Positions 16,389 to 23,663 of a stretch of 64,000 nt of DNA are shown piece after piece. The DNA comes from Paraburkholderia dioscoreae. Lineage in GTDB: Bacteria > Pseudomonadota > Gammaproteobacteria > Burkholderiales > Burkholderiaceae. The notes below the pieces were generated by a model. The model worked only from the letters and a program-made list of their open reading frames with translations, did no database searches and was not told the origin of the DNA. Each line of letters starts with the position of its first letter. The first letter of the stretch is position 1. The stretch is taken from contig NZ_LR699553.1 in the NCBI RefSeq assembly GCF_902459535.1, positions 4,278,001 through 4,342,000 on the forward strand, read 5' to 3'. Made by a program: the position numbers and the translations under genes.

Positions 16389-16431
16389 GACGGTCTCCGT
16401 ATCTGGAAAGTCGTGACTGACTGAATCTGAA

Positions 16432-17154
16432 TCAGAGGATGGCGGCGACGCTGGTCAAACCGACCGTCGAGCCGTTCGACAACACGAGGCCCGGCGTGCC
16501 GTTGGCCTGCATGACGACGCTTTGCACCGTTGCGCCCGTAAGCGTGGTGGCCGTGGCCTGCTGGCCGTTGATCGTGCCGACCGCGCTGATCGTGTACGTG
16601 CCGTCGGGCAGCGCGTTGCCGGCCGAGTCGGTCGGCGTCCAGCCCACCGGAATCGTGCCCGCCGACTGCTTGCCGAGGTCGAGCGTGCTGACGATCTGGC
16701 CCGACGAGTTCTTCACCACCACCTGCAGGTCGCCCACCGAGTTGGCGAGCTGCACGCCGAACGCGCCGGCCTTGCCGCTCGCGACCGACACCGAACTGCC
16801 CGGCGCGAGCACGGTCGAGCCGATCAGCAGCGCGGCTTGCGACTGCTGGCCCGCCGACATCTGCGTGGCGAGCGAGGTGAGCGTCGTGTTCAACTGGCTG
16901 ATGCCCGAGACCGTGTTGATCTGCGCCAGCTGCGAGGTCATCTGCGAGCTGTCCATCGGATTGGTCGGATCCTGGTTCTTCAACTGCGCGACGAGCAGTT
17001 GCAGGAAGGTGTTCTGCAGATCGGTCGCCGACGTGCCCGAGGTGCTGCCCGTCGAGCTCGTGGAGCTCGACGCACTGTTCGTGCCGTTCATCGTATCGAG
17101 CAGCGTTTGCGACACGTTCGTGCCATTGCTGCCGATGGTGGTGTTGGTGGTCAA
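16432..17154 (-). CDS. flgD: FlgD, hook cap / scaffolding protein
   Basis: FlgD (240 aa) caps the growing hook and is removed on completion. The conserved N-terminal export/cap region has FLQLLVAQLKNQDPTNPMDSS and the following QMTSQLAQINTVSGISQLN (about 50-90). The C-terminal part holds the FlgD Ig/tudor-like domain (VSVASGKAGAFGVQL, then GWTPTDSAGNALPDGTYTIS). The first 45 residues are Ser/Thr-rich and low-complexity. Confidence 0.96.
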   Translation of the reverse strand: MTTNTTIGSNGTNVSQTLLDTMNGTNSASSSTSSTGSTSGTSATDLQNTFLQLLVAQLKNQDPTNPMDSSQMTSQLAQINTVSGISQLNTTLTSLATQMSAGQQSQAALLIGSTVLAPGSSVSVASGKAGAFGVQLANSVGDLQVVVKNSSGQIVSTLDLGKQSAGTIPVGWTPTDSAGNALPDGTYTISAVGTINGQQATATTLTGATVQSVVMQANGTPGLVLSNGSTVGLTSVAAIL

Positions 17155-17164
17155 GGAGCTCTCC

Positions 17165-17590
17165 TCAGGTTCCGATCGTGAGCGTTTTCAACATCAGGGT
17201 CTTGGCGGTGTTCAGGGTCTCGACGTTGGCCTGGTACGAGCGCGAGGCCGAAATCATGTTGACCATTTCCTGCACCGGATCGACGTTCGGCAACGTGACG
17301 TAGCCGTCCGCATTCGCGGCCGGATTGCCGGGGTCGTAGGCGGTCTTCATCGGCGTGGGGTCGTCGACCACGCCGGTGACCTGCACGCCGCCGACCTGCT
17401 GGCCGGAAGCCGTGCGCGCGCCGCCCAGCGGGCTGACCGCGAACACGACCTGCTTGGCCTTGTAAGGCTGGCCGTCCGGGCCGGTCGTGCTGTCCGCGTT
17501 GGCGAGATTCGACGCCGTCACGTTGAGCCGCTGCGACTGGGCGGACATCGCGGAGCCTGCGACACCAAAAATGTTCATTAAAGATGGCAT
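17165..17590 (-). CDS. flgC: FlgC, proximal rod protein
   Basis: FlgC (141 aa, usual length) is a proximal rod subunit. It has the N-terminal FGVAGSAMSAQSQRLNVTAS and NLANADSTTGPDGQPYKAKQ motifs, and the C-terminal VDPVQEMVNMISASRSYQAN helix. A 148-nt gap with a long hairpin separates it from flgB. Confidence 0.97.
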   Translation of the reverse strand: MPSLMNIFGVAGSAMSAQSQRLNVTASNLANADSTTGPDGQPYKAKQVVFAVSPLGGARTASGQQVGGVQVTGVVDDPTPMKTAYDPGNPAANADGYVTLPNVDPVQEMVNMISASRSYQANVETLNTAKTLMLKTLTIGT

Positions 17591-17615
17591 ATTTTCCTGA
17601 CTTCTCCTGTGTCGG

Positions 17616-17645
17616 CCGGAGTTAGCGCTTCAGCGCTTACTCCGG
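17616..17645. repeat. Long inverted repeat between flgB and flgC
   Basis: A 30-bp near-palindrome (CCGGAGT.AGCGCT..AGCGCT.ACTCCGG) pairs at 13 of 15 positions. It is followed by a second small hairpin, TGCAAC/GTTGCA (17651-17665). There is no T run. It may be an mRNA processing or stability element, or a dispersed repeat. Confidence 0.65.
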
Positions 17646-17738
17646 TCCCATGCAACGCAGTTGCACGGGTTGAGCCGGCTTCACGTTAATCCCGTAGCGA
17701 TTGTTCCTGCGTACTGCCGAGTCTGTCGCCGTGGCTTC

Positions 17739-18233
17739 TTACGAGCCCGACTGGATCGCCGACAGCATCGTTTTGATCTGGCTGGACAACACCGTCATGC
17801 CCGATTCGAAGTGCAGCGTGTTGTCCGCGAACTGCACCCGCTCGGTGTCGATGTCGACTGTGTTGCCGTCGAGCGCGGGTTGCGTCGGCACGCGGTATTG
17901 CAGATTGCCGTAGTCGTCGGACGTGCCGCCGGTCGGCGTCAGCGTCGACTTGCCGGCCATATGGCCCGGCGCGGTCGATACCATCGACATGCCGCTCGTC
18001 ACGCCCGCGGGCTGCGTCATGGCCAGCGGCGAGTTGTTCGACGCAGCGGTTCCGGCGCTGCCGCCGGCCTTCTTCAGCGCACCGGCGAGCGACGAAGCGA
18101 AGTCGACGTCGCGCGCCTTGTACCCGGGGGTATCGGCATTGGCGATATTCGACGACAGCAGCTCCTGCCGGTAAGCGCGCACATCGAGCGCTTCACGGCC
18201 AAAGGCGAATTCGGCATCGAGTTTGTCCAGCAT
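17739..18233 (-). CDS. flgB: FlgB, proximal rod protein
   Basis: FlgB (164 aa) is a proximal rod subunit and the first gene of flgBCDEFGHIJ. I set the start at the ATG at 18233 (MLDKLDAEFAFGREAL), with GGAGA 8-12 nt upstream. An in-frame ATG 16 codons earlier adds an unrelated Arg-rich leader. The rod motif SSNIANADTPGYKARDVDF lies near residue 30. The C-terminal half has the expected FlgB ending (ESGMTVLSSQIKTMLSAIQS), with an Ala/Gly-rich insert at about 60-90. Confidence 0.95.
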   Translation of the reverse strand: MLDKLDAEFAFGREALDVRAYRQELLSSNIANADTPGYKARDVDFASSLAGALKKAGGSAGTAASNNSPLAMTQPAGVTSGMSMVSTAPGHMAGKSTLTPTGGTSDDYGNLQYRVPTQPALDGNTVDIDTERVQFADNTLHFESGMTVLSSQIKTMLSAIQSGS

Positions 18234-18320
18234 AAGAATCTCCGGAGAACGTTCCCGAGGCTTCCCATGCGCGCCTCGCATGAGGACTGCGCCAGGCGGG
18301 AAGACCTTTTTGCATGAGGT

Positions 18321-18374
18321 GCATCTTATGGGCCGAACGCAAGCGGCAATCGGACGAATAACCGGGAAAGGGGG
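18321..18374 (-). promoter_or_regulatory. Candidate class II promoter element of flgB
   Basis: This stretch in the divergent flgB-flgA region shares blocks with the flhB and flhF upstream regions. On the plus strand these are ACGCAAGC, then (C)AATCGG, GAATAA and GGGAAAGGGGG in the same order and near-equal spacing. Because the genes downstream of all three copies are class II flagellar genes, it may hold the FlhDC site. A second AAAGGGGGC lies 26 nt on (18394-18402) toward flgA. Function is inferred, not shown. Confidence 0.5.
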
Positions 18375-18450
18375 CTTCTATTCAACGTTTGCGCAAAGGG
18401 GGCGCTCACTAGAATGCAAGGCGTACCGATGCATTCGATGGAGAAACACC

Positions 18451-19965
18451 ATGGACCAGCCCACCTTCGAGCCGACGCACCGCGCAAACCGCGCGGCGGT
18501 GCATCGCGTGGGCGCGGGCGCTCATGCCGCACGGCGTGCTTCGCGCGCGGCCTCGCGTCTCCTGACCCGGCTCGTCGTGAGTCTGACGGTGTGGGTCGCC
18601 GGCGGCATCGTGCTGCTGCCGGCCAGCAGCCAGGCTCAGGAAGCCGGCGGCCCGATCGTGATTCCCGGTCCCGGCGAAAAAAATCCGGCCGCGCTCGCCG
18701 ATCTGGCCGAGCACATGCAAGCCGCGCCCGCGAGGCGCACCGGCTCCGCCGCCACGCTGGCGGCCGCCACCGCGCAGTCGCTGACGCCGGGCCAGACGTC
18801 CCGCGACGCCGATTCGTTCACGCGTGCCGCCAATGCGAGCGGCTCGATCGTCATTCCGGGCGCGGGCGAACCGCCGGCCGCGCCGCAAATGATCCGCACC
18901 AACTTCAAACCCGACGCCAACGGCGTCGTGACGATTCCCGCGCCGGGCAGCGCCAGTCCGACGGACGGTGTCGCCAAAGTCAATGTCGTGCCGGGTTCGC
19001 GTCAGGTCGTGCCGGTCGTGGTCACGCCCGCGCCGCAACTCAGCGGCGCACGGCAAGTCACGGGCGTGCGGCCGGTGGCCGCCAACGCGCCGCTCGCGGC
19101 TGCGGCCGGGGCGTCCGCGGCGGCGGGCTTCGACAGCCTCGCTTCACGCGGTGAGCCGCCGCAATTTGGCGCGAACGGCAAGCCGGTCGCGCCCACGGTG
19201 GTTGCCGCTCCAGTTCCTTCTACGGCCGCTGCGCCCGCTCCGGCCACGATTGCCCGTGCGTCGGCCGCGCGGCCAGTCGCACCCGCAGTCGCGCAGCAGA
19301 ATCTGCGTCCCGCGACCGTTGCGCAAGCCGCGCCGCTTCCCGGCCAGCAAGATCCCGAGGCGATCCGCAGCGCTGCACTCGCGTTCCTGCAGCAGCAATC
19401 CGCCGGCTTGCCCGGCAAGGTCGACATTACCGTGGCGGCGGCTTTTCCGCGCGGTCTCAGCGCTTGCACGACGCTCGAGCCGTTCATGCCGAGCGGCGCG
19501 CGCCTGTGGGGCCGCATGACCGTCGGCGTGCGCTGCGCGGGCGAGCGGCCGTGGACGATCTATCTGCAGGCGCGCGTTTCGCTGCGCGCCACCTACTATC
19601 TGGCCGCCCGCGCAATGGCGCCGGGCGAAGTGCTCACCGCCGCCGACCTCGTCGCACGCGACGGCGACCTGACCGGCTTGCCGCAGGCCATCGTCACGGA
19701 CCCCTCGCAGGCGGTCGGCTCCGTCACGCTCACGCGTGTCGCCGGCGGCATGCCGCTGCGCCGCGACATGCTGAAAAGCGCGTCGGCGGTGTCGATCGGG
19801 CAGACGGTGCGGGTCGTGGCCGCGGGCGAAGGGTTCGCGATCTCGGCGGAAGGCAGCGCGATGAACAACGCGTCGCCGGGCCAGCAGGTGCGGGTCAAGA
19901 CGGCCAATGGCCAGATCATTTCCGGCATCGTGAAAGACGGCTCGACCGTGGAGATCCAGCTGTGA
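18451..19965 (+). CDS. flgA: FlgA, P-ring assembly chaperone, with long N-terminal extension
   Basis: FlgA is a periplasmic chaperone for FlgI P-ring assembly. From the ATG at 18451 (GGAG 8 nt upstream) the protein is 504 aa, about twice the enteric length. A hydrophobic segment (about 41-58) and SSQAQA form a signal sequence or anchor. Residues 64-290 are an Ala/Pro-rich extension with three copies of a short motif: IVIPGPG (69-75), IVIPGAG (133-139) and VTIPAPG (160-166). The conserved FlgA/SAF domain fills about 300-504 (LSACTTLEPFMPSGARLWG, then YYLAARAMAPGEVLTAADL, ending GIVKDGSTVEIQL). An in-frame start at 18223 lies across the promoter region and is rejected. Confidence 0.92.
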   Translation: MDQPTFEPTHRANRAAVHRVGAGAHAARRASRAASRLLTRLVVSLTVWVAGGIVLLPASSQAQEAGGPIVIPGPGEKNPAALADLAEHMQAAPARRTGSAATLAAATAQSLTPGQTSRDADSFTRAANASGSIVIPGAGEPPAAPQMIRTNFKPDANGVVTIPAPGSASPTDGVAKVNVVPGSRQVVPVVVTPAPQLSGARQVTGVRPVAANAPLAAAAGASAAAGFDSLASRGEPPQFGANGKPVAPTVVAAPVPSTAAAPAPATIARASAARPVAPAVAQQNLRPATVAQAAPLPGQQDPEAIRSAALAFLQQQSAGLPGKVDITVAAAFPRGLSACTTLEPFMPSGARLWGRMTVGVRCAGERPWTIYLQARVSLRATYYLAARAMAPGEVLTAADLVARDGDLTGLPQAIVTDPSQAVGSVTLTRVAGGMPLRRDMLKSASAVSIGQTVRVVAAGEGFAISAEGSAMNNASPGQQVRVKTANGQIISGIVKDGSTVEIQL

Positions 19966-20119
19966 ACCGCCGCGGCGCGCGCGCCATGACGCGGATCCAC
20001 CCGACCCGCCCGACACCGGCTCGGGCCGCCGCGAAAGGCGCAGCGAATGACACCACCGGCGGGCTCGCCAAGGGGCCGGATCGGCTTGAAAGACAAGGCA
20101 AAACCTGGAGCGATTGCGC

Positions 20120-20147
20120 TAAAGTTTTGATCACCGATTGCCGTTAT
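20120..20147 (+). promoter_or_regulatory. Sigma-28 (FliA) promoter of flgMN
   Basis: A perfect -35 TAAAGTTT is followed after 12 nt by GCCGTTAT (6/8 against GCCGATAA). It ends 28 nt before the flgM start. The spacer is one base longer than ideal. Confidence 0.75.
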
Positions 20148-20175
20148 CAGGATCAAATCGTTCAGGAAGCCCATC

Positions 20176-20529
20176 GTGAAAGTCGATTCCACAACCAATT
20201 CGAATCTGCCGACGTTGAAAGACGCCCTGTCCCGCTCGCAACAAAGCGACGCGACGACCGCGAACAGCAACGCGCAGAGTGCGGGCACAAGCTCGCCGAC
20301 CACCACCACCGGTTCGGGCGACGCCAGCGTCAGCCTGTCGGGTCTGTCGCAGCATCTGCGCAGCCTCGCGGCGTCCGGCTCGGCCGACATCGACACGGCG
20401 CACGTCGAGTCGATCAAGCAGGCCATCAAGGACGGCTCGCTGAAAATCGACTCCGGCAAGATTGCCGACGGCGTGCTGAACACCGCGCGCGAACTGTTGC
20501 AAAGCAAAACCTCGTCGACCGGCAACTGA
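20176..20529 (+). CDS. flgM: FlgM, anti-sigma-28 factor
   Basis: FlgM (117 aa) holds FliA until hook completion, when it is exported. The N-terminal 60 residues are Ser/Thr-rich and disordered-looking. The conserved sigma-binding C-terminal half carries VSLSGLSQHLRSLA, AHVESIKQAIKDGSLKID and GKIADGVLNTARELL. Transcription from its own sigma-28 promoter gives the usual feedback loop. It is followed by flgN after 94 nt. Confidence 0.95.
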   Translation: MKVDSTTNSNLPTLKDALSRSQQSDATTANSNAQSAGTSSPTTTTGSGDASVSLSGLSQHLRSLAASGSADIDTAHVESIKQAIKDGSLKIDSGKIADGVLNTARELLQSKTSSTGN

Positions 20530-20623
20530 TCGACGCATCGAATTACGGTGAAGTGCCGGGCGGCGTTCGACAAACCCGGCTCGCGAATCATGCGCGAGCC
20601 GCCGTGTTCAGCGAGTTGTTGAG

Positions 20624-21070
20624 ATGAAAGACGCCCTGCTTGCCACCCTCGTCGAAGAATATTCGGCCGTCGAGGCATTTGCCTCGATTCTGACGCTCGA
20701 GACCAAGGCGCTGACCGCCTTGTCGCCGCTGGAACTGCTGCCGCCGATCGTCGAGAAGAAAACCGCCTTGATCGGCGAACTCGCCAGGCTCGAAGCCACG
20801 CGCGACGCATTACTTGCGGAGATGGGCTTTCCCGCTGGCTGGTCCGGCATGGAACTCGCGGCCAGCGCCGATGCGCGAGTCGCCGAGCAATGGTCATTGC
20901 TGCAGAAGGCCGCCGAACGCGCGCGGCGCTGCAATACCAGCAACGGTGAACTGATCCGCGTGCGGATGGACTACAACCAGCGGGCGCTGACGGCGCTGCA
21001 GGTGGCCGTGCCGCAGAAGGCCGGTTTTTATGGTCCGGATGGCCGGATTCCGGCGCGTCCCGCCGTGTAA
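20624..21070 (+). CDS. flgN: FlgN, chaperone for FlgK and FlgL
   Basis: FlgN (148 aa) is a cytoplasmic helical chaperone for the hook-filament junction proteins. The sequence is mostly alpha-helical, with a FlgN-type N-terminus (LLATLVEEYSAVEAFASILT), the PPIVEKKTALIGELARLEA helix and a C-terminal segment LRC-like RCNTSNGELIRVRMDYNQRA. The position after flgM supports the call. An intrinsic terminator follows 55 nt after the stop. Confidence 0.92.
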   Translation: MKDALLATLVEEYSAVEAFASILTLETKALTALSPLELLPPIVEKKTALIGELARLEATRDALLAEMGFPAGWSGMELAASADARVAEQWSLLQKAAERARRCNTSNGELIRVRMDYNQRALTALQVAVPQKAGFYGPDGRIPARPAV

Positions 21071-21125
21071 AGACCGTCACTGGACCTGCGCCTGCACGGC
21101 CTGCTTCACATGGTGAATTGAAAGA

Positions 21126-21153
21126 GGGTTCGTCTTTTGACGAGCCCTTTTTT
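21126..21153 (+). terminator. Rho-independent terminator of flgMN
   Basis: A 9-bp stem (GGGTTCGTC / GACGAGCCC, one G-T pair) with a TTTT loop is followed by six T residues. Confidence 0.9.
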
Positions 21154-21372
21154 CTTTTCAGCCGCCCACTTCAAGCAAACCTCACTCCTTCTCCCACACG
21201 TTAGCCATCCGGCCAGGTGGCGCGGATTGGCCAGCCGCGTTGAAATCACAGCTTCCCCTTACTGAGTCGCTCCGTCGTCCCGAGCGTTTTCAAAACTCTC
21301 CGGACGTGCATCGGCGGAGTGCTATCCACTAGCGAGGTTGTGTAATCGTGTGTATGATTCGAGGAGTGCAGA
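21154..21372. other. Intergenic region before hicA
   Basis: About 220 bp without a gene; it probably holds the hicAB promoter and operator. GAGGAG at 21360-21365 is the hicA ribosome site. I could not assign the operator with confidence. Confidence 0.4.
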
Positions 21373-21555
21373 ATGAAAAGTGCCGAGGTTATGAAACTCA
21401 TTCAAGCGGCTGGTTGGCGGCTGATCCGCATATCGGGCAGCCACCATCATTTCCGTCACGCGGCAAGAGCCGGTCTCGTGACCATCCCGCATCCGAACAA
21501 AGACCTTCCGCCCGGCACGTTGAACAGCATCTTGAAACAGGCGGGACTGAAATGA
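21373..21555 (+). CDS. hicA: HicA toxin (mRNA interferase)
   Basis: This 60-aa protein is a typical HicA/YcfA toxin with a small dsRBD-like fold that cleaves mRNA. It shows the opening SAEVMKLIQAAGWRLIRISG, the catalytic His region GSHHHF (His24) and the ending VTIPHPNKDLPPGTLNSIL, all characteristic. The stop overlaps the hicB ATG (ATGA), the usual toxin-first layout. It sits between flgN and fliA, inside the flagellar island. Confidence 0.95.
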   Translation: MKSAEVMKLIQAAGWRLIRISGSHHHFRHAARAGLVTIPHPNKDLPPGTLNSILKQAGLK

Positions 21556-21962
21556 AAAACCTGACTTTTCCAATCGCGATTGAACCGGGCAATGCGGATC
21601 ACGCGTTCGGCGTGATCGTGCCCGACATCCCGGGTTGTTACGCAGCAGGCGATACGCTGGAAGAAGCCTACGCGAACGCGAAAGAAGCCATTGAGGCGCA
21701 CCTTGATCTGCTGCTCGACGAAGGCTTGCCGATCCCCGCGCGACTCTCGCTGGAGGAGCATCGGAGCAATCCCGACTACGCGGATTTCACATGGGGACTT
21801 GTCGCCACCCGGAATATTCCCGCCTTGAAGAAAGCGGTACGTATCAATATCTCGTTGCCCGAGGTGTTGGTTCAGGAAATCGACACTTACGCCCAGGCGC
21901 GCGGCATGTCGCGCTCGGCCTTTCTGGCGCTAGCCGCGGAACATGAAATGGCCGATGCGTGA
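21552..21962 (+). CDS. hicB: HicB antitoxin
   Basis: HicB (136 aa) neutralises HicA and represses the operon. The N-terminal domain has the RNase-H-like HicB fold (VIVPDIPGCYAAGDTLEEAY, then AKEAIEAHLDLLLDEGLPIP). The C-terminus is a ribbon-helix-helix DNA-binding domain (INISLPEVLVQEIDTYAQ, then RGMSRSAFLALAA). I start it at 21552 where the ATG overlaps the hicA stop; the longer in-frame reading runs through hicA. Confidence 0.95.
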   Translation: MKNLTFPIAIEPGNADHAFGVIVPDIPGCYAAGDTLEEAYANAKEAIEAHLDLLLDEGLPIPARLSLEEHRSNPDYADFTWGLVATRNIPALKKAVRINISLPEVLVQEIDTYAQARGMSRSAFLALAAEHEMADA

Positions 21963-22030
21963 AACGGACGGGTTCAGATCCGCCGTCGGAGCGTTGATTT
22001 GCTCCAGCGTTGAAACACTGCACCCGCGCT

Positions 22031-22765
22031 TCAGGTCGCCTCGGCGTTCGCCCAGGCCATCTCGCGCAAGCGCGTGCGCAAACGGGCCACGGCCTGGCTG
22101 TGCAACTGGCACACCCGCGACTCGCTGACTTCCATCACCGCGCCGATTTCGCGCAGGTTCATGCCGCGTTCGTAATACAGCGACATCAGCAGCTTTTCGC
22201 GCTCCGGCAGGCGATCGATCGCCTCCACCAGCGCCGAGCGCAGGCTGTCGTCGAGCAGCGCCGACAGCGGGTCCGAATGGTCGACACAGTAGCGGTCGAG
22301 GAACGGCTCGTCGTCCGCCGAACGGTCGAAGTCTTCGTAATAGATCAGCTGGCTGCCGTGCAGATCCTGCAGCATCGACTGATACTCGTCGAGCGGCATT
22401 TGCAGATGTTCGGCAATCTCCGTTTCGCTCGCCGAACGGCCCAGATTCTGCTCCACCTTGTGCACCGCCGTCTCCACTTCGCGCGAGGTGCGCCGCAAGC
22501 TGCGCGGCAACCAGTCGTTGCTGCGCAATTCGTCGAGCATCGCGCCGCGAATCCGCTGGCTCGCATAGGTCTCGAACTGCGCGCCCTGGTCTTCCTTGTA
22601 GCGGCTTGCCGCGTCCAGTAGTCCGATCATGCCGGCCTGGATCAGATCGTCGAGATCGACGCTCGCCGGCATCTTGGCAACGAGCTGCAAGCCGAGGCGA
22701 CGCACGAGCGGTGCGTACTTCGTCAGAACGTCGGCTTGGGAAATCTTTCCCTGAGCGTTATACAT
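22031..22765 (-). CDS. fliA: FliA, sigma-28 factor
   Basis: FliA (244 aa) directs RNA polymerase to late flagellar genes. Region 2 is at about 15-85 (LVRRLGLQLVAKMPASVDLD, DLIQAGMIGLLDAASRY, FETYASQRIRGAMLDELR). Region 3 is at about 95-160. Region 4 has the helix-turn-helix REIGAVMEVSESRVCQLHSQ. The ATG at 22765 has GGGGAG upstream; a longer in-frame reading runs into flhG. It follows flhG by 28 nt, so it is read as part of the flhF-flhG-fliA unit. Confidence 0.97.
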   Translation of the reverse strand: MYNAQGKISQADVLTKYAPLVRRLGLQLVAKMPASVDLDDLIQAGMIGLLDAASRYKEDQGAQFETYASQRIRGAMLDELRSNDWLPRSLRRTSREVETAVHKVEQNLGRSASETEIAEHLQMPLDEYQSMLQDLHGSQLIYYEDFDRSADDEPFLDRYCVDHSDPLSALLDDSLRSALVEAIDRLPEREKLLMSLYYERGMNLREIGAVMEVSESRVCQLHSQAVARLRTRLREMAWANAEAT

Positions 22766-22793
22766 CGTGCTCCCCTTGTCCTTGTGCCGCCCT

Positions 22794-23663
22794 TCAGGCG
22801 TGCTGCGCAGACGGTTGGTCGGCGTGTTGCGCCGCTGTAACTGTCGCAGGCGCCATCCACGGCGTTTGCGACGACATCGCTGGCCGCATCGGCCAGTACT
22901 GCAATTCGGCGGCGAGATGCCGGAAATCGCGCGCAGCCGGTGTCGACGGAAACGCATCGACGACACAACGCGACAACTCCAGGGCTCGCGCCATCCGCGC
23001 ATCGGCGGCAACGCAACCGGCGTCTTCCAGCGCCACCGTCAGGTAGCGCCCGGCCACGCCGGCCAGGTTGGCAAAAGCGGTATGCGCGTCGTTTACGCTC
23101 TGCACGTAGTTCACCAGCACGCGGAACTGCGCGATCGCGTGCCCGTAATGCAGGCGCTTCATGCACGCGTACGCGTCGGTGATTGCCTGCGCGGCCATGC
23201 GCGTCACGATCATCACGTCGTGCGCCTGCTGCGCGAGTGCGGACAGGTGGCCTTGCGGATCGAGTTGCGCGTCGATCAGCACGACGTCGGCCGAACCACG
23301 CAACACCACGCCGAATTCCGCGGCAGTGTGACCTTCGCGGTTCAGACGCGAGGCGGCCAGCACCGAGATACCGAGCGGGTGCCGCGCGGCGGCGTCGTCG
23401 AGCGTCATCTCACCGCGCATCACGGCGGAGAAATTGCCCGCGCCGCGCACACCGCCGAGCATCGCGCTCACCGACTTTTCGCCGAGGCACTCGTCGATCA
23501 CCAGCACGTCCTTGCCCTGCTGCGCCAGCGCCGCGGCAAGGTTCACCACCGTCGTCGTACAGCCGGCGCCGGCCGAGCCGCCCGTCACCGCAATCACGCG
23601 CGAGCCGCTGCGAGCCAACATCCGCCGCAGTCCTTCTGCCTGATCGGAGATGAGCTTATCCAA
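22794..23663 (-). CDS. flhG: FlhG (FleN/YlxH), flagellar number regulator, degenerate P-loop
   Basis: FlhG is a MinD-like protein that limits flagellar number and stimulates the FlhF GTPase. The 289-aa protein opens with the FlhF-activating motif DQAEGLR (residues 7-13). The deviant Walker A region reads GGSAGAGCTT (28-37), where MinD-family proteins have GKGGVGKT. Both the signature Lys and the P-loop Lys are replaced (Ser, Cys). The Walker B-like VLVIDE remains. ATP hydrolysis as in MinD is therefore doubtful, although related Burkholderiaceae may share this trait. The start overlaps the flhF stop by 8 nt. Confidence 0.93.
   Translation of the reverse strand: MDKLISDQAEGLRRMLARSGSRVIAVTGGSAGAGCTTTVVNLAAALAQQGKDVLVIDECLGEKSVSAMLGGVRGAGNFSAVMRGEMTLDDAAARHPLGISVLAASRLNREGHTAAEFGVVLRGSADVVLIDAQLDPQGHLSALAQQAHDVMIVTRMAAQAITDAYACMKRLHYGHAIAQFRVLVNYVQSVNDAHTAFANLAGVAGRYLTVALEDAGCVAADARMARALELSRCVVDAFPSTPAARDFRHLAAELQYWPMRPAMSSQTPWMAPATVTAAQHADQPSAQHA

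Noticed and set aside
14856..16424. A 522-codon plus-strand open frame opposite flgE
   Set aside because: Low-complexity Arg/Gly/Val sequence; shadow of flgE.
19596..21080. A 494-codon minus-strand open frame across flgA, flgM and flgN
   Set aside because: It opposes three recognised genes and has no family match.
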